Positions 9,643 to 18,152 of a DNA stretch of 64,000 bases are shown here, in pieces. The notes under the pieces were generated by a model. It had not been told where the DNA came from, did no database searches, and saw nothing but the letters and a program-made list of their open reading frames with translations. Source of the DNA: Pseudonocardia cypriaca (lineage in GTDB: Bacteria > Actinomycetota > Actinomycetes > Mycobacteriales > Pseudonocardiaceae). Both the position numbers and the translations under genes were made by a program. The stretch spans positions 3,596,001-3,660,000 of the forward strand of contig NZ_VFPH01000001.1 in NCBI RefSeq assembly GCF_006717045.1, read 5' to 3'. Numbering within the stretch: position 1 is the first letter of the stretch; each line of letters starts with the position of its first letter.

Positions 9643-10260
9643 ATGCACGAGGAGACGCCGAGCACGTACGGCACGCAGCGCAAGGCCGCCGCACGCAACC
9701 GTGTCGCGATCATCGAGGCCGCCCACGAGCTGTTCGCGCAGAACCCCCTCGTGCCGCTGAGCGAGGTCGCCAAACACGCCGGCGTCGGTGCCGGAACGCT
9801 CTACCGCCACTTCCCCACCCGCGAGGATCTGATCCTCGCCGCGTACCAGCACGACATCGAGCGCTTGACCGCCACCGCCGACGAAGTGCTCGCGCGCCAC
9901 TCATCCGCGAAAGCCGCCTTCATCGAGTGGTTCGAGACGCTCTCCGCCTACATCCGGATCAAGCACGGCCTCGGCGACGCATTGCACAGCGCAGCAGCCC
10001 AGGACGTGATCGGTGCCTCCTGGGCACCGACCACCGCGGCAGTGCGGAAGCTCGTCGACGCCTGCGTGGCCGAAGGCACGATCGCCCCCGGACACGACCC
10101 CGCCGACATCATCATGGTCATGAGCTTCCTCTGGCGCGTCGCGAACAACGAAGAAGGCGTCGGCCAGGGGCGACGCCTCATCGCGACCGTCTTCTCCGGC
10201 CTGCAGGCGGCGCCCCGATCGATCGGCGCGGGCGAAGGTAGTGGGCACGGGTCCGGGTGA
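9643..10260 (+). CDS. TetR/AcrR family transcriptional regulator
   Basis: This 205-residue repressor has an N-terminal TetR helix-turn-helix (residues about 20-60), including LSEVAKHAGVGAGTLYRHFPTREDLI. The C-terminal domain resembles the SbtR-like ligand-binding half. It is divergent from the aldo/keto reductase gene, with two perfect palindromes between them, so it most likely represses the reductase and itself. The inducer is unknown. Confidence 0.92.
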   Translation: MHEETPSTYGTQRKAAARNRVAIIEAAHELFAQNPLVPLSEVAKHAGVGAGTLYRHFPTREDLILAAYQHDIERLTATADEVLARHSSAKAAFIEWFETLSAYIRIKHGLGDALHSAAAQDVIGASWAPTTAAVRKLVDACVAEGTIAPGHDPADIIMVMSFLWRVANNEEGVGQGRRLIATVFSGLQAAPRSIGAGEGSGHGSG

Positions 10261-10368
10261 CGATCCGCTGCGACGTCCACCGCGACTCAGTTGACGTGTC
10301 CTGCGCGCCCACCGCTCCCCCGCCGGTCCCGTCGGCCGCACCGGATGGCTCTGCCTACGATCAGCGCC

Positions 10369-11616
10369 GTGACCTGGACCGACCGCACCGATCGGTGGAT
10401 CCGGGCACACCCCGTCGTGCCGGACACCCTTCTCGCACTGGCCATCACCGCGGTCATCGGGCCGCCTTCGCTCGCCATCCTCGAGGTGGCCCGGTCCCCC
10501 GCCTGGGTGCTGTGGGTGGCCGGGATCTGCGGATCCGTGGTGCTCGGCACCGTCGCGCTGCGGCGGATCGCCACCCGAGCCGCGTTCTTCCTCGCCAGTC
10601 TGGCGATGCTGGTGACCGTTGCGCTGCCCAACACGGTGGTCCGGCCCGACGGGCTGGGTCTGGCCGGGGCGAGCGGCGACATGGAGATCCCGCTGTTCTT
10701 CCTCCCGTCGTCGGCGGTCTACCTGGTGCTCGTGTACGCCGTCGCCGCGCAGCGCCCCTGGCGCGAGAGCCTGCTCGCCCTCGGGATCGGGGTCACCGGA
10801 AGCTTGTTGTGCACCGCGAGAACGGCCACTGGGTACGGCGCACTGCCCGCGGGCTGGCTCACGCTGCTGCTGGCTCTGCTCGCGCTGGTCGCGGCCGTGG
10901 CCGGCACGTGGGCGGTGGGCCGGTCCCACCACGACCGGCGGCGGCGACTGGCCGAGGAGGCCGCCGAAGCCGCCGAGCGCGCCGCGGCCGACGAACGCAG
11001 GCGCATCGCCCGCGACATGCACGACATCGTCGCGCACTCGTTGGCGGTGATCGTGCGGCAGGCCGAGGGCGGCTCCGCCATCGCCGCCAGGTCACCGGAT
11101 CGCGCGACCCAGGCGTTGTCCGTCATCGCCGACACCGCCCGGGAGGCACTGGCCGACATGCGCGGCACGCTGCAGGTGCTGCGGGAGGCCCCTCCCCCGG
11201 AGGCCGTGCAGCCCTCGCTCGCCGCGGTACCGGCGTTGGTGGACCGGGTACGCGCGACCGGTGTCGACGTGCGCCTGGTCGAGCGCGGTTCGGCCGATGG
11301 CATGACGACGGGTGCGGCCACGGCGGCGTACCGCCTGATCCAGGAGGCACTGACCAACAGCGTCAAGCACGCGGGCGCCCACCCCACGGTCACCGTCACG
11401 ATCGCGCACGAACCGCACGCGTCGGTGGTGACCGTCGAGGACGACGGCGGGGACGACGGCGGCGAGCGGCCCCCGGTCCCCGGGGCCGGTGTCGGCCTGC
11501 GCGGTGTCGAGGACCGGGTGCAGGCCGCGGGCGGTACGTTCGAGGCCGGTCCCGCCGGCGGCGGTTTCAGGGTGCGTGCGGAGTTCCGCGTCGCCGAAGG
11601 GGTGCGTTCGAGATGA
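10369..11616 (+). CDS. Sensor histidine kinase, NarL-partner (HisKA_3) type
   Basis: The protein has about 415 residues. Several membrane helices fill the first third (segments such as VPDTLLALAITAVIG and LTLLLALLALVAAVAGTWAVG). A dimerisation/phosphoacceptor box ERRRIARDMHDIVAHSLAV follows, and then an ATPase domain with N-box EALTNSVKHAG and G-box GVGLRGVEDRV. There is no large extracellular sensor, so it probably senses a membrane or envelope signal. GTG at 10369 was chosen because a TACGAT -10-like hexamer (10356-10361) ends 7 bases before it, which suits a leaderless message; ATG at 10345 is an alternative. The stop overlaps the response-regulator start. Confidence 0.9.
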   Translation: MTWTDRTDRWIRAHPVVPDTLLALAITAVIGPPSLAILEVARSPAWVLWVAGICGSVVLGTVALRRIATRAAFFLASLAMLVTVALPNTVVRPDGLGLAGASGDMEIPLFFLPSSAVYLVLVYAVAAQRPWRESLLALGIGVTGSLLCTARTATGYGALPAGWLTLLLALLALVAAVAGTWAVGRSHHDRRRRLAEEAAEAAERAAADERRRIARDMHDIVAHSLAVIVRQAEGGSAIAARSPDRATQALSVIADTAREALADMRGTLQVLREAPPPEAVQPSLAAVPALVDRVRATGVDVRLVERGSADGMTTGAATAAYRLIQEALTNSVKHAGAHPTVTVTIAHEPHASVVTVEDDGGDDGGERPPVPGAGVGLRGVEDRVQAAGGTFEAGPAGGGFRVRAEFRVAEGVRSR

Positions 11617-12269
11617 CGATCAGAGTTGCGCTGGTCGACGACCAGGAACTGGTCCGGGTCGGGCTGGCCATGGTGGTCGACGCGACCGACGACATCCGGA
11701 TCGTCGTGCAGGCCGCCGACGGTGCCGAGGCGGTCGCGCGGCTCGCCGAGACGCAGGTCGACGTCGTGCTGATGGACGTGCAGATGCCGCGGATGAACGG
11801 CGTCGAGGCCACCGTTTCGGTCACTGCCCGCGAGAACGCGCCCAAGGTGATCCTGCTGACGACGTTCGACCTCGACGAGTACGCCTTCGACGGACTGCGC
11901 GCGGGCGCGAGCGGGTTCCTGCTCAAGGACGCGTCGGCCGACGAGGTGCTCCACGCGATCCGCGCCGTCCACGCAGGCGACGCCGTGCTCGCACCCTCGA
12001 CGACCCGCCGCATGCTGGAGCACCTCGCGACCGCCCGAACCGCGGCACGCAACGCGTCTCCGCTGCTGGAACGGCTCACCGCACGCGAACGCGACGTCCT
12101 GATGGAGATCGCCCGAGGACACTCCAACGCCGAGACGGCACGGCGGCTCTTCCTCTCCGAGGCCACCGTCAAGACGCACGTCGGCCACCTACTGGCCAAG
12201 CTCGAGATCCGCGACCGCGTGCAGGCGGTGATCTTCGCCTACGAGAACGGGCTCGTCCGTCCGAGCTAG
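11613..12269 (+). CDS. NarL/FixJ-type response regulator
   Basis: This 218-residue regulator has a receiver domain with the acidic pair D9-D10, the phosphoacceptor D55 in VVLMDVQMP and the Lys in FLLKDASADE. It is followed by a LuxR-type helix-turn-helix (LTARERDVLMEIARGHSNAETARRL) at about residues 148-205. The ATG overlaps the kinase TGA (ATGA), so the two form a cognate pair. No target is evident; the small membrane protein just downstream on the same strand is a candidate. Confidence 0.95.
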   Translation: MTIRVALVDDQELVRVGLAMVVDATDDIRIVVQAADGAEAVARLAETQVDVVLMDVQMPRMNGVEATVSVTARENAPKVILLTTFDLDEYAFDGLRAGASGFLLKDASADEVLHAIRAVHAGDAVLAPSTTRRMLEHLATARTAARNASPLLERLTARERDVLMEIARGHSNAETARRLFLSEATVKTHVGHLLAKLEIRDRVQAVIFAYENGLVRPS

Positions 12270-12340
12270 CCCGATCTCATCATTTCGCCGGAGCGGGCGA
12301 CGACCTGCGGCCGACGATCCGCGCGGGCGCGGCACGCAGC

Positions 12341-12814
12341 ATGGTGCACATGCCGATCATCAACACGCAGTCCGAAACGACGACGTCCCGCGCCTGGTTG
12401 CGCAACCCCGCCGCATGGGGAGGGCTCCTCGCGATCTGCGGCGGCGTCTTCCACACCGTGGTCGCCACTCTGATGCGCCAGGACGTCTGGGCGCAGATGG
12501 TCGACGACGGTTTCTTCAACACGGTCTCGCTGGAGCCATCGGCCGACCAGCTCGCCGCGGCCGAGGCGTTCTGGTTCACCGTGGGCAGCTTCGGCGTGCC
12601 GTTGCTCCTGCTCGGCTCGCTCGTGACCTGGCTGAACCGGCGCGGCGAACGCGTGCCCGCATGGCTGGGAGGCGGCCTTGCCGCGTGGGCCGTCCTGATC
12701 GGGATGGTGAGTGGTTTCGACGGCGGAACGCTCGTCCTGCTGACCATCGGCGCGCTGCTCGCGGCCGGCGCGTGGACCCAGCGCCGGGCGCCGGGCCTCC
12801 AGCCCCGGTACTGA
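12341..12814 (+). CDS. Small membrane protein, DUF6463-like
   Basis: This 157-residue protein has about four predicted membrane segments (AAWGGLLAICGGVFHTVVATL, FWFTVGSFGVPLLLLGSLV, WLGGGLAAWAVLIGMVSG and LVLLTIGALLAAGAW). The pattern of an early HT motif, a DG in the second quarter and an FWF segment matches actinobacterial DUF6463 proteins, whose role is unknown. ATG at 12341 or 12350 could start it. It lies 71 bases after the response regulator on the same strand and may belong to its regulon. It converges with the MFS gene, 7 bases away. Confidence 0.7.
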   Translation: MVHMPIINTQSETTTSRAWLRNPAAWGGLLAICGGVFHTVVATLMRQDVWAQMVDDGFFNTVSLEPSADQLAAAEAFWFTVGSFGVPLLLLGSLVTWLNRRGERVPAWLGGGLAAWAVLIGMVSGFDGGTLVLLTIGALLAAGAWTQRRAPGLQPRY

Positions 12815-12821
12815 GCCGACC

Positions 12822-14273
12822 TCACCGCGCGTGGGGAGCGCTGGGGCGCGTCCGCGTCGGTCGGGGAATCGCGCGCGCGGTGATCGCCGCCAGCAGCGCG
12901 GCGACCGCCGCCACGAGGAAGGCGAGCGTGAAGCCGCCGTCCGTGGGCGGCCCCGCCGCCGGGGTGACGATCGTGGCCGCCACCTGCGCCCCGACCGCTC
13001 CCCCGACGGTCCGCAGGATCGTGTTGATCCCGGTCGCCGCGCCGGTCTCCTCGGGACGGACCGCACCGACGACGAGGGTGCCGAGCGCGGCGAAGGCGAG
13101 CCCGTACGCCAGCCCGAGCGCCGCGCCGGCGGTGGCGAGCTCCCAGGCGGCGTCGTGCGCGACGGCCAGCGCCACGAGCGCGGCCGCGGCCAGGACGGCG
13201 CCGACCTGGAAGGTGGTTCGCCCGCCCACCCGTGCCGTCAGTCGCGCGCCGAGCGGCGCCGCGATCACCATGATCACCGCCATCGGCGCGATCAGCAGAC
13301 CGATGCCGGCGGCGGTGGCACCGAGCCCGTAGCCCGCGGCGGGCGGCACCTGCGCGAACCGGGGGATCAGCGTGACCGCCGCGAACATCCCGATGCTGAC
13401 GACGAGCGTCGCGAGGTTGACGGTCACGACGGGGCGGCGCCGCAGCATTCGCAGGTCGACGGTGGGGGCCGCGACCCGCAGCTCGACGAGCACGAACGCG
13501 ATCGCGGAGCCGAGCGCAGCCACGGCGGTGCCGATCGTGGCCGCGGAGCCCCAGCCCCACGTCCGCCCCTGGCTCACCACGAGCAGCACGGCGACCAGCG
13601 CCGCGGAGAGCAGCAGCGCACCCCCGACGTCGAGCTTGCCCGCCGCCGCCCGCACCTCCGGCTCGCCGATGACGAACGCCCCGGCCAACGCGAGGAGTCC
13701 GAGCGCCACGCAGAGCCAGGACAGCGACGGTGTGCCGAGCACCTCGACCAGCGGTCCGGCCAGCACCATGCCGACGGCGCCGCCGACCCCGAACATCGCG
13801 CTCAGACCGGCGACGACCCCGGGCAGCCCGCTCGGCGCGACGATCCGGCGAGCCAGACCGAAGGCGACGGGGAACACCCCGGCGGACAGCCCCTGGACCA
13901 CCCGTCCCAGCAGCAGGCCCGCGAACGAGCCGGCGTGGTCGGCCACCGCGGCGAGCACGCTGCCCGCCACGAGCACCGCGAGGCTCGCGAGCAGGACGCG
14001 GCGATGGCCGTGGAGGTCGCCGAGTCGCCCGGCCACCGGTGTCGCCACCGCGGCGGCCAGCATGCAGCCGGTCAGCAACCAGGTCTCGGCGGCCGCCGAG
14101 ACGCCCAGCTGCCGGCCGAGGACGGGCAGCACGGCCACGACGATCGTCTGCGCCATGGCCACGACGAGCGCGGCGAGGAACAGGGTGCCGAGCACGACGG
14201 GCGAGGCACCATTCCGCCTCGCCCGGCGGACGAGCACGGCCACGGCGGTGGCGACTCCGGCGAGGACCCACAT
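12822..14273 (-). CDS. MFS drug exporter, DHA2 (EmrB/QacA) type
   Basis: This 483-residue proton-coupled exporter has about fourteen hydrophobic segments. The family's inter-helix motif PVAGRLGDLHGHRRVLLASL appears near residues 80-100, and motif-C-like glycine-rich stretches (SAMFGVGGAVGMVLAGPL) follow. The ATG shares one base with the stop of the upstream small gene (TGATG), so the two are co-transcribed. A divergent TetR-type regulator lies next to the pair. The substrate is unknown. Confidence 0.9.
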   Translation of the reverse strand: MWVLAGVATAVAVLVRRARRNGASPVVLGTLFLAALVVAMAQTIVVAVLPVLGRQLGVSAAAETWLLTGCMLAAAVATPVAGRLGDLHGHRRVLLASLAVLVAGSVLAAVADHAGSFAGLLLGRVVQGLSAGVFPVAFGLARRIVAPSGLPGVVAGLSAMFGVGGAVGMVLAGPLVEVLGTPSLSWLCVALGLLALAGAFVIGEPEVRAAAGKLDVGGALLLSAALVAVLLVVSQGRTWGWGSAATIGTAVAALGSAIAFVLVELRVAAPTVDLRMLRRRPVVTVNLATLVVSIGMFAAVTLIPRFAQVPPAAGYGLGATAAGIGLLIAPMAVIMVIAAPLGARLTARVGGRTTFQVGAVLAAAALVALAVAHDAAWELATAGAALGLAYGLAFAALGTLVVGAVRPEETGAATGINTILRTVGGAVGAQVAATIVTPAAGPPTDGGFTLAFLVAAVAALLAAITARAIPRPTRTRPSAPHAR

Positions 14274-14638
14274 CAGATTTCCCCGAGCCGGGCCAGCGCC
14301 CAGGAGCGCGCCTGCCCGGGGTCGTCGGTTGCCATGGTGGGACAGCCCCAGATCACCGCGCCGGAGCGGAGGGCCTTGGCGTTGTTCCGCTGTGCCTCCT
14401 CCGACATGACGAACGCGAGACCGCGACAGCGCTCGACCAGCCCGGGCCGCAGGCGCTTGAGCAGCCGCACCCGCTCGGCGGCTCCCGCGATGCGGCGTCC
14501 CCGCGGCGGTGTCTCCGGCATGCGGACCACCGCGGCGAAGGTCTCCCGCCGCTCCACCGCGGCCATGAGCGCGTCGAAGACGACCGAGTGCGCGGAGGCC
14601 GGTGTCGCACCGGACGCGTCCACCATGAGCAGGGCCAT
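14273..14638 (-). CDS. Small protein of unknown role, weakly STAS/SpoIIAA-like
   Basis: The product has 121 residues. The start at 14638 has a strong ribosome site, GGAGGTG (complement of 14644-14650). The pattern resembles single-domain STAS/SpoIIAA-like proteins: an N-terminal strand MALLMVDASGATP, an amphipathic helix, the strand GLAFVMSEEAQRN, the strand GAVIWGCPTMATDDP and a final helix QARSWALARL. This is a weak match judged by eye. It is co-transcribed with the exporter and probably shares its regulation by the divergent TetR protein. No catalytic motif is visible. Confidence 0.7.
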   Translation of the reverse strand: MALLMVDASGATPASAHSVVFDALMAAVERRETFAAVVRMPETPPRGRRIAGAAERVRLLKRLRPGLVERCRGLAFVMSEEAQRNNAKALRSGAVIWGCPTMATDDPGQARSWALARLGEI

Positions 14639-14721
14639 CCATCCACCTCCCGTTTCAGGTGAGGCGACCCTAACACGATTTGTGACCATTGGTCTCTAAT
14701 AGGGGTGACTACGATCCACCG
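14639..14721. promoter_or_regulatory. Divergent control region of exporter operon and TetR gene
   Basis: This short region contains the inverted repeat GACCATTGGTC at 14684-14694. The sequence from there to 14700 is AT-rich. A TACGAT -10-like hexamer at 14710-14715 sits 6 bases before the TetR GTG start. The palindrome is the best candidate operator for the TetR protein on both promoters. Confidence 0.5.
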
Positions 14722-15291
14722 GTGGTGGAGACAGCGGGCAGACCGGGACGGCCGGCGCGGCTGTCCCGCGAGCTGATCGTCGCCGCCGCGCTGCAGGGCG
14801 ACCTCGCGAGCCTCACGATGCGCGAGCTCGCGGCCCGGCTAGGCGTCTCCCACTCGGCGCTCTACCGCTGGGTGGCCGACCGCGACGAGCTCTTCGACCT
14901 GATCAGCGAGGTGATGGTCGAGCGCATCCTCCCGACCTCGGACCCCACCCCGGCGGACTGGCGGGACTGGCTGGCCCGGCTCGCGTGGGCGATGCACGAC
15001 GAGTTCCTCGCGGTACCCGGGTACGCCGCGCACGTCGCCGCGCCCCACCGCCACAACGCCCGCTCGTTCACGCTCCTGGGGGACCGGGTGATCGCGGCGT
15101 TCCGGGCGGCAGGCGCGTCCCCGGAGATGGCCGCGCAGAGCTGGTACGTCTTCGGGCTGGGCGTCGTCCAGTGGCTCGGGGCCCAGCAGGCAGGCCACGA
15201 CCTCGGCCCGGTCGCCCCCCGGTTCGACCTCTTCCTCGACACACTGCTCCGGGGCCTGCCCACCCGGACGCCTGCGGAACACCCGCACTGA
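14722..15291 (+). CDS. TetR family regulator with TetR_C-like ligand domain
   Basis: The protein has 189 residues from the chosen GTG at 14722. This start fits a leaderless message from the TACGAT hexamer just upstream; a TTG at 14689 would add 11 residues and overlap the putative operator. The helix-turn-helix is MRELAARLGVSHSALYRWVADRDELFDL (about residues 28-55), close to that of classical tetracycline repressors. The C-terminal half is the helical ligand-binding domain. Its divergent position next to an exporter is the classical drug-responsive arrangement. Confidence 0.88.
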   Translation: MVETAGRPGRPARLSRELIVAAALQGDLASLTMRELAARLGVSHSALYRWVADRDELFDLISEVMVERILPTSDPTPADWRDWLARLAWAMHDEFLAVPGYAAHVAAPHRHNARSFTLLGDRVIAAFRAAGASPEMAAQSWYVFGLGVVQWLGAQQAGHDLGPVAPRFDLFLDTLLRGLPTRTPAEHPH

Positions 15292-15311
15292 CCCGCGCTC
15301 GGCGGTGCGCG

Positions 15312-16403
15312 TCAGGTGTCGAAGTCGACCGTCACCGCGTCGGTCTCGGGGCGGGACTGGCAGGTGAGGACGAAACCCGCCTCGACCTCCTCGTCCTCGA
15401 GCGCGAAGTTGCGGCGCATCGTGACCGCGCCCTCGGTCACCTTCGCCCGGCAGGTGCCGCAGACCCCGCCCTTGCACGCGAACGGCAGGTCGCCGCGCAC
15501 CTTCTGGGCAGCGTCGAGCACGCTCTCGGCACGAGGCAGCGTCATGGTGGTGGAGCGGCCGTTCAGCAGGACCGTGACCTCGCTGGTGGCGCCCTCGATC
15601 GCCGGGTCGGGCCGGTGCAGCTCCGGCGGCGGCTCGTCGACGTAGAACAGCTCGCGGTGCACCCGCTTGCGGTCCACCCCGAGCTCGGTGAGCACGGTGA
15701 CGGCGTCCTCGGTCATGCCGAGTGGCCCGCACAGCCACCAGTGGTCCACGTCGGCCACGTCGACGAGCGCGCCGAGGAGGAGGCGCAGCTTCGCGGCGTC
15801 GAGCCTGCCGGTGACGATCTCGGCCTCCATCGGCTCCCTGGACAGCACGTGCAGCAGGTGCAGCCGCGGGCCGTGGGCGTTCTTGAGGTCGGCGAGCTCC
15901 TCGGTGAACATCACGGTGTCGGTGCGCCGGTTGCCGTAGAGCAACGTGACGCGGGTGTCCGGGTGGGCGGCCAGCACCGACGCCGCGATCGACAGCACCG
16001 GCGTGATCCCGGACCCGGCCGCGACCAGCCCGTGGTGCGTGCCCGGCGCCAGGTCCGGGGTGAACGAGCCGGCGGGCGGGGCCACGTCGATCGCGTCGCC
16101 GGGCGTGACGCGGTCGACCAGCCACTCCGAGAACAGCCCTCCGTCGACGCGCCGCACACCGACCTTCGGCAACGCCCCGGCCGGCGCGCAGATCGAGTAC
16201 GACCGGCGCTCCTCCGTCCCGTCGTGCTGCAGCCGCAACGTGAGGTACTGGCCGGGGCGGAACGCGAATACGTCCTGCAGGTCGGCGGGCACGTCGAAGG
16301 TGACGGCCACCGCGTCGTCGCACAGCCGCTCGACGTCGGCGACGCGGAGCCGGTGGAAGCCGGTGGTGCGCGGGGCCGGCACGTCGACCTGGGGCGCGGC
16401 CAT
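15312..16403 (-). CDS. paaE: Phenylacetyl-CoA epoxidase reductase subunit PaaE
   Basis: PaaE transfers electrons from NADPH to the di-iron epoxidase. Its 363 residues contain an FAD domain (RPGQYLTL, RRSYSICAP), an NAD-binding domain (AAGSGITPVLSI, CGPLGM) and a C-terminal plant-type [2Fe-2S] ferredoxin domain with CKGGVCGTC and a distal Cys in LTCQSRP. The start shares a base with the paaD stop (TGATG). It is the last gene of the minus-strand paaABCDE operon. Confidence 0.96.
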   Translation of the reverse strand: MAAPQVDVPAPRTTGFHRLRVADVERLCDDAVAVTFDVPADLQDVFAFRPGQYLTLRLQHDGTEERRSYSICAPAGALPKVGVRRVDGGLFSEWLVDRVTPGDAIDVAPPAGSFTPDLAPGTHHGLVAAGSGITPVLSIAASVLAAHPDTRVTLLYGNRRTDTVMFTEELADLKNAHGPRLHLLHVLSREPMEAEIVTGRLDAAKLRLLLGALVDVADVDHWWLCGPLGMTEDAVTVLTELGVDRKRVHRELFYVDEPPPELHRPDPAIEGATSEVTVLLNGRSTTMTLPRAESVLDAAQKVRGDLPFACKGGVCGTCRAKVTEGAVTMRRNFALEDEEVEAGFVLTCQSRPETDAVTVDFDT

Positions 16404-16894
16404 CAGTGCTCCTTCATGTGCTCGAACGGCTCGCGGCACGCGGTGCAGCGCCGCAGGGCCGTGCACGAGGTGGGGCCGAACCGGGAGAACTCCTCCGTGG
16501 AGGGCGACCCGCAGCGCGGGCAACGCACCACCGTGGCCGGGGCCGTGAGCGTCAACGGCACCGGGCCGACACCCCGGGGACCCACGCGATCGGGCGGGGC
16601 CACGCCGTGCTCGGCCAGCTTGCGGCGGCCGTCCTCGGAGATCCAGTCCGTGCTCCACGGCGGTGAGAGCACGGTGCGCACCTCGACGCGGGCGAACCCG
16701 GCCGCGGCGAGCCGGGTGCGCAGGTCGTCGCGCATCACCTCCAGCGCGGGACAGCCGGAGTAGGTCGGTGTGATCGTCACGGTGACGCCGTCGCCGTCGG
16801 TGTCGACGCCGCGGATGACCCCGAGGTCGTCGAGGGTCAGCATCGGCATCTCGGGATCGACCACCTGGGAGACGATCTCGCGCGCGTCGGTCAC
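16403..16894 (-). CDS. paaD: Phenylacetyl-CoA epoxidase maturation factor PaaD
   Basis: This 163-residue MIP18/DUF59-family protein is needed to assemble the metal centres of the epoxidase complex. Visible features are DPEMPMLTLDDLGVI, TYSGCPALEVM and a C-terminal zinc-ribbon-like set of cysteines (CPRCG, SC, CTAC). The GTG overlaps the paaC stop by four bases (GTGA). It is co-translated within paaABCDE. Confidence 0.95.
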   Translation of the reverse strand: MTDAREIVSQVVDPEMPMLTLDDLGVIRGVDTDGDGVTVTITPTYSGCPALEVMRDDLRTRLAAAGFARVEVRTVLSPPWSTDWISEDGRRKLAEHGVAPPDRVGPRGVGPVPLTLTAPATVVRCPRCGSPSTEEFSRFGPTSCTALRRCTACREPFEHMKEH

Positions 16895-17796
16895 CACGTG
16901 GCCCCCGGGTGCTGCCGGGCCAGGCTCTGCAGCTCGGCGAGGACCTGGCCGAGGTACTCGGTGTGCAACCCCTGCCGGCCGCCCTGCCCGTTGATCGGCC
17001 CCGCGGGCGGGACCGCAGGCCGGGTGAGGGTGGCACGGGTCAGCACCTCGTCGAGCACGGCGTCCACCTCCTCCCGGGTCCGTGCCGGGTCCACGGCCAC
17101 CCCCGCGTCGGCGAGCCGGCGCTCGACCTCGGACGTGCGGTACAGCTCCTCGGCGTACGGCCACACCGCGTCGAGCGCGGCCTGCATCCGCCGGTGCGAC
17201 TCGGGCGTGCCGTCGCCGAGGCGCAGCGTCCAGCGGGCGGCGTGGTCGCGGTGGTAGGCCAGCTCCTTGACGCCCTTCCCGGCCACCGCCGCGACCACCG
17301 GGTCGCGGGAGCCGAGCAGCCGCTGCAGCAGCGCGAGCCGCCAGGTCGAGAACAGCAGCAGCCGGGCGATCGCGCGGGCGAAGTCGCGCTCGTCGGGCAG
17401 CTCGGCGAGCGCGACGTTGCGGAACTCGGGCTCGGTACGCAGGTAGGCGAGGGCGTCCTCGTCCCGCTCGCGGCCTTCGACGCGGCCGGCGCGGGCGAGC
17501 AGCACCCGGGCCTGACCGAGCAGGTCGAGCGCGATGTTGGCGAGCGCGACCTCCTCCTCCAGCTCCGGCGCGTTCGTCACCCACTCGCTGAGCCGGTGGC
17601 TGCAGATCAGGGCATCGTCGCCGAGCATCAGGCAGTAGGCGGCGAGGTCGGCCGCATCGACGCCGTCCGGGACCGGCGAGGTGATCTCGGCCTCGACGTC
17701 CTCCACGCCGGTGCCGAACGCCCAGCGCGGGTCGTCGTGCCCCAGCGTCTCGACGAGCGACTGGTAGGCGTTGGTGGCGTCATGATCGGTGTTCAC
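16891..17796 (-). CDS. paaC: Phenylacetyl-CoA epoxidase structural subunit PaaC
   Basis: PaaC is the ferritin-like partner that stabilises the catalytic PaaA subunit. The 301-residue sequence contains LCSH-equivalent ICSHRLSEWVTNAPELEEEVALANIALDLLGQARVLL, EKGVKE-like GKGVKELAYHRDHAARW and a C-terminal GLHTEYLGQVLAELQSLAR. It starts with GTG overlapping the paaB stop (GTGA). Confidence 0.95.
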   Translation of the reverse strand: MNTDHDATNAYQSLVETLGHDDPRWAFGTGVEDVEAEITSPVPDGVDAADLAAYCLMLGDDALICSHRLSEWVTNAPELEEEVALANIALDLLGQARVLLARAGRVEGRERDEDALAYLRTEPEFRNVALAELPDERDFARAIARLLLFSTWRLALLQRLLGSRDPVVAAVAGKGVKELAYHRDHAARWTLRLGDGTPESHRRMQAALDAVWPYAEELYRTSEVERRLADAGVAVDPARTREEVDAVLDEVLTRATLTRPAVPPAGPINGQGGRQGLHTEYLGQVLAELQSLARQHPGATW

Positions 17797-18152
17797 AGGT
17801 GCGGCACGTCCTCGGGGATCGCGTAGAACGTCGGGTGCCGGTAGACCTTGTCGGCGGACGGTGAGAAGAACGGGTCCTTCTCGTCCGGGCTCGACGCCGT
17901 GATGTCGGAGGCCTTCACGACCCAGATCGAGACACCCTCGTTGCGGCGGGTGTACAGGTCGCGGGCGTTGTGGAGCGCCATCTCGGCGTCGGGGGCGTGC
18001 AGCGAGCCGACGTGCACGTGGTTGAGCCCGCGCTTCCCGCGCACGAACACCTCGTACAGCGGCCAGCCGCGGCGCGACGTGCCGGAGCCGGTGTCGACGC
18101 CTTCGGTGGGGACGGCACCGTGGCCGCCCTCGGCCGTGTAGTCCCCGTTCAC
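17793..18152 (-). CDS. paaB: Phenylacetyl-CoA epoxidase subunit PaaB
   Basis: This small subunit of the PaaABCE complex has 119 residues and helps bridge heterodimers. The signature WPLYEVFVRGKRGLNHVHVG followed by HAPDAEMALHNARDLYTRR is intact. About 30 N-terminal residues precede it, which is longer than in proteobacteria and common in actinobacteria. GTG overlaps the paaA stop (GTGA). Confidence 0.95.
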   Translation of the reverse strand: MNGDYTAEGGHGAVPTEGVDTGSGTSRRGWPLYEVFVRGKRGLNHVHVGSLHAPDAEMALHNARDLYTRRNEGVSIWVVKASDITASSPDEKDPFFSPSADKVYRHPTFYAIPEDVPHL

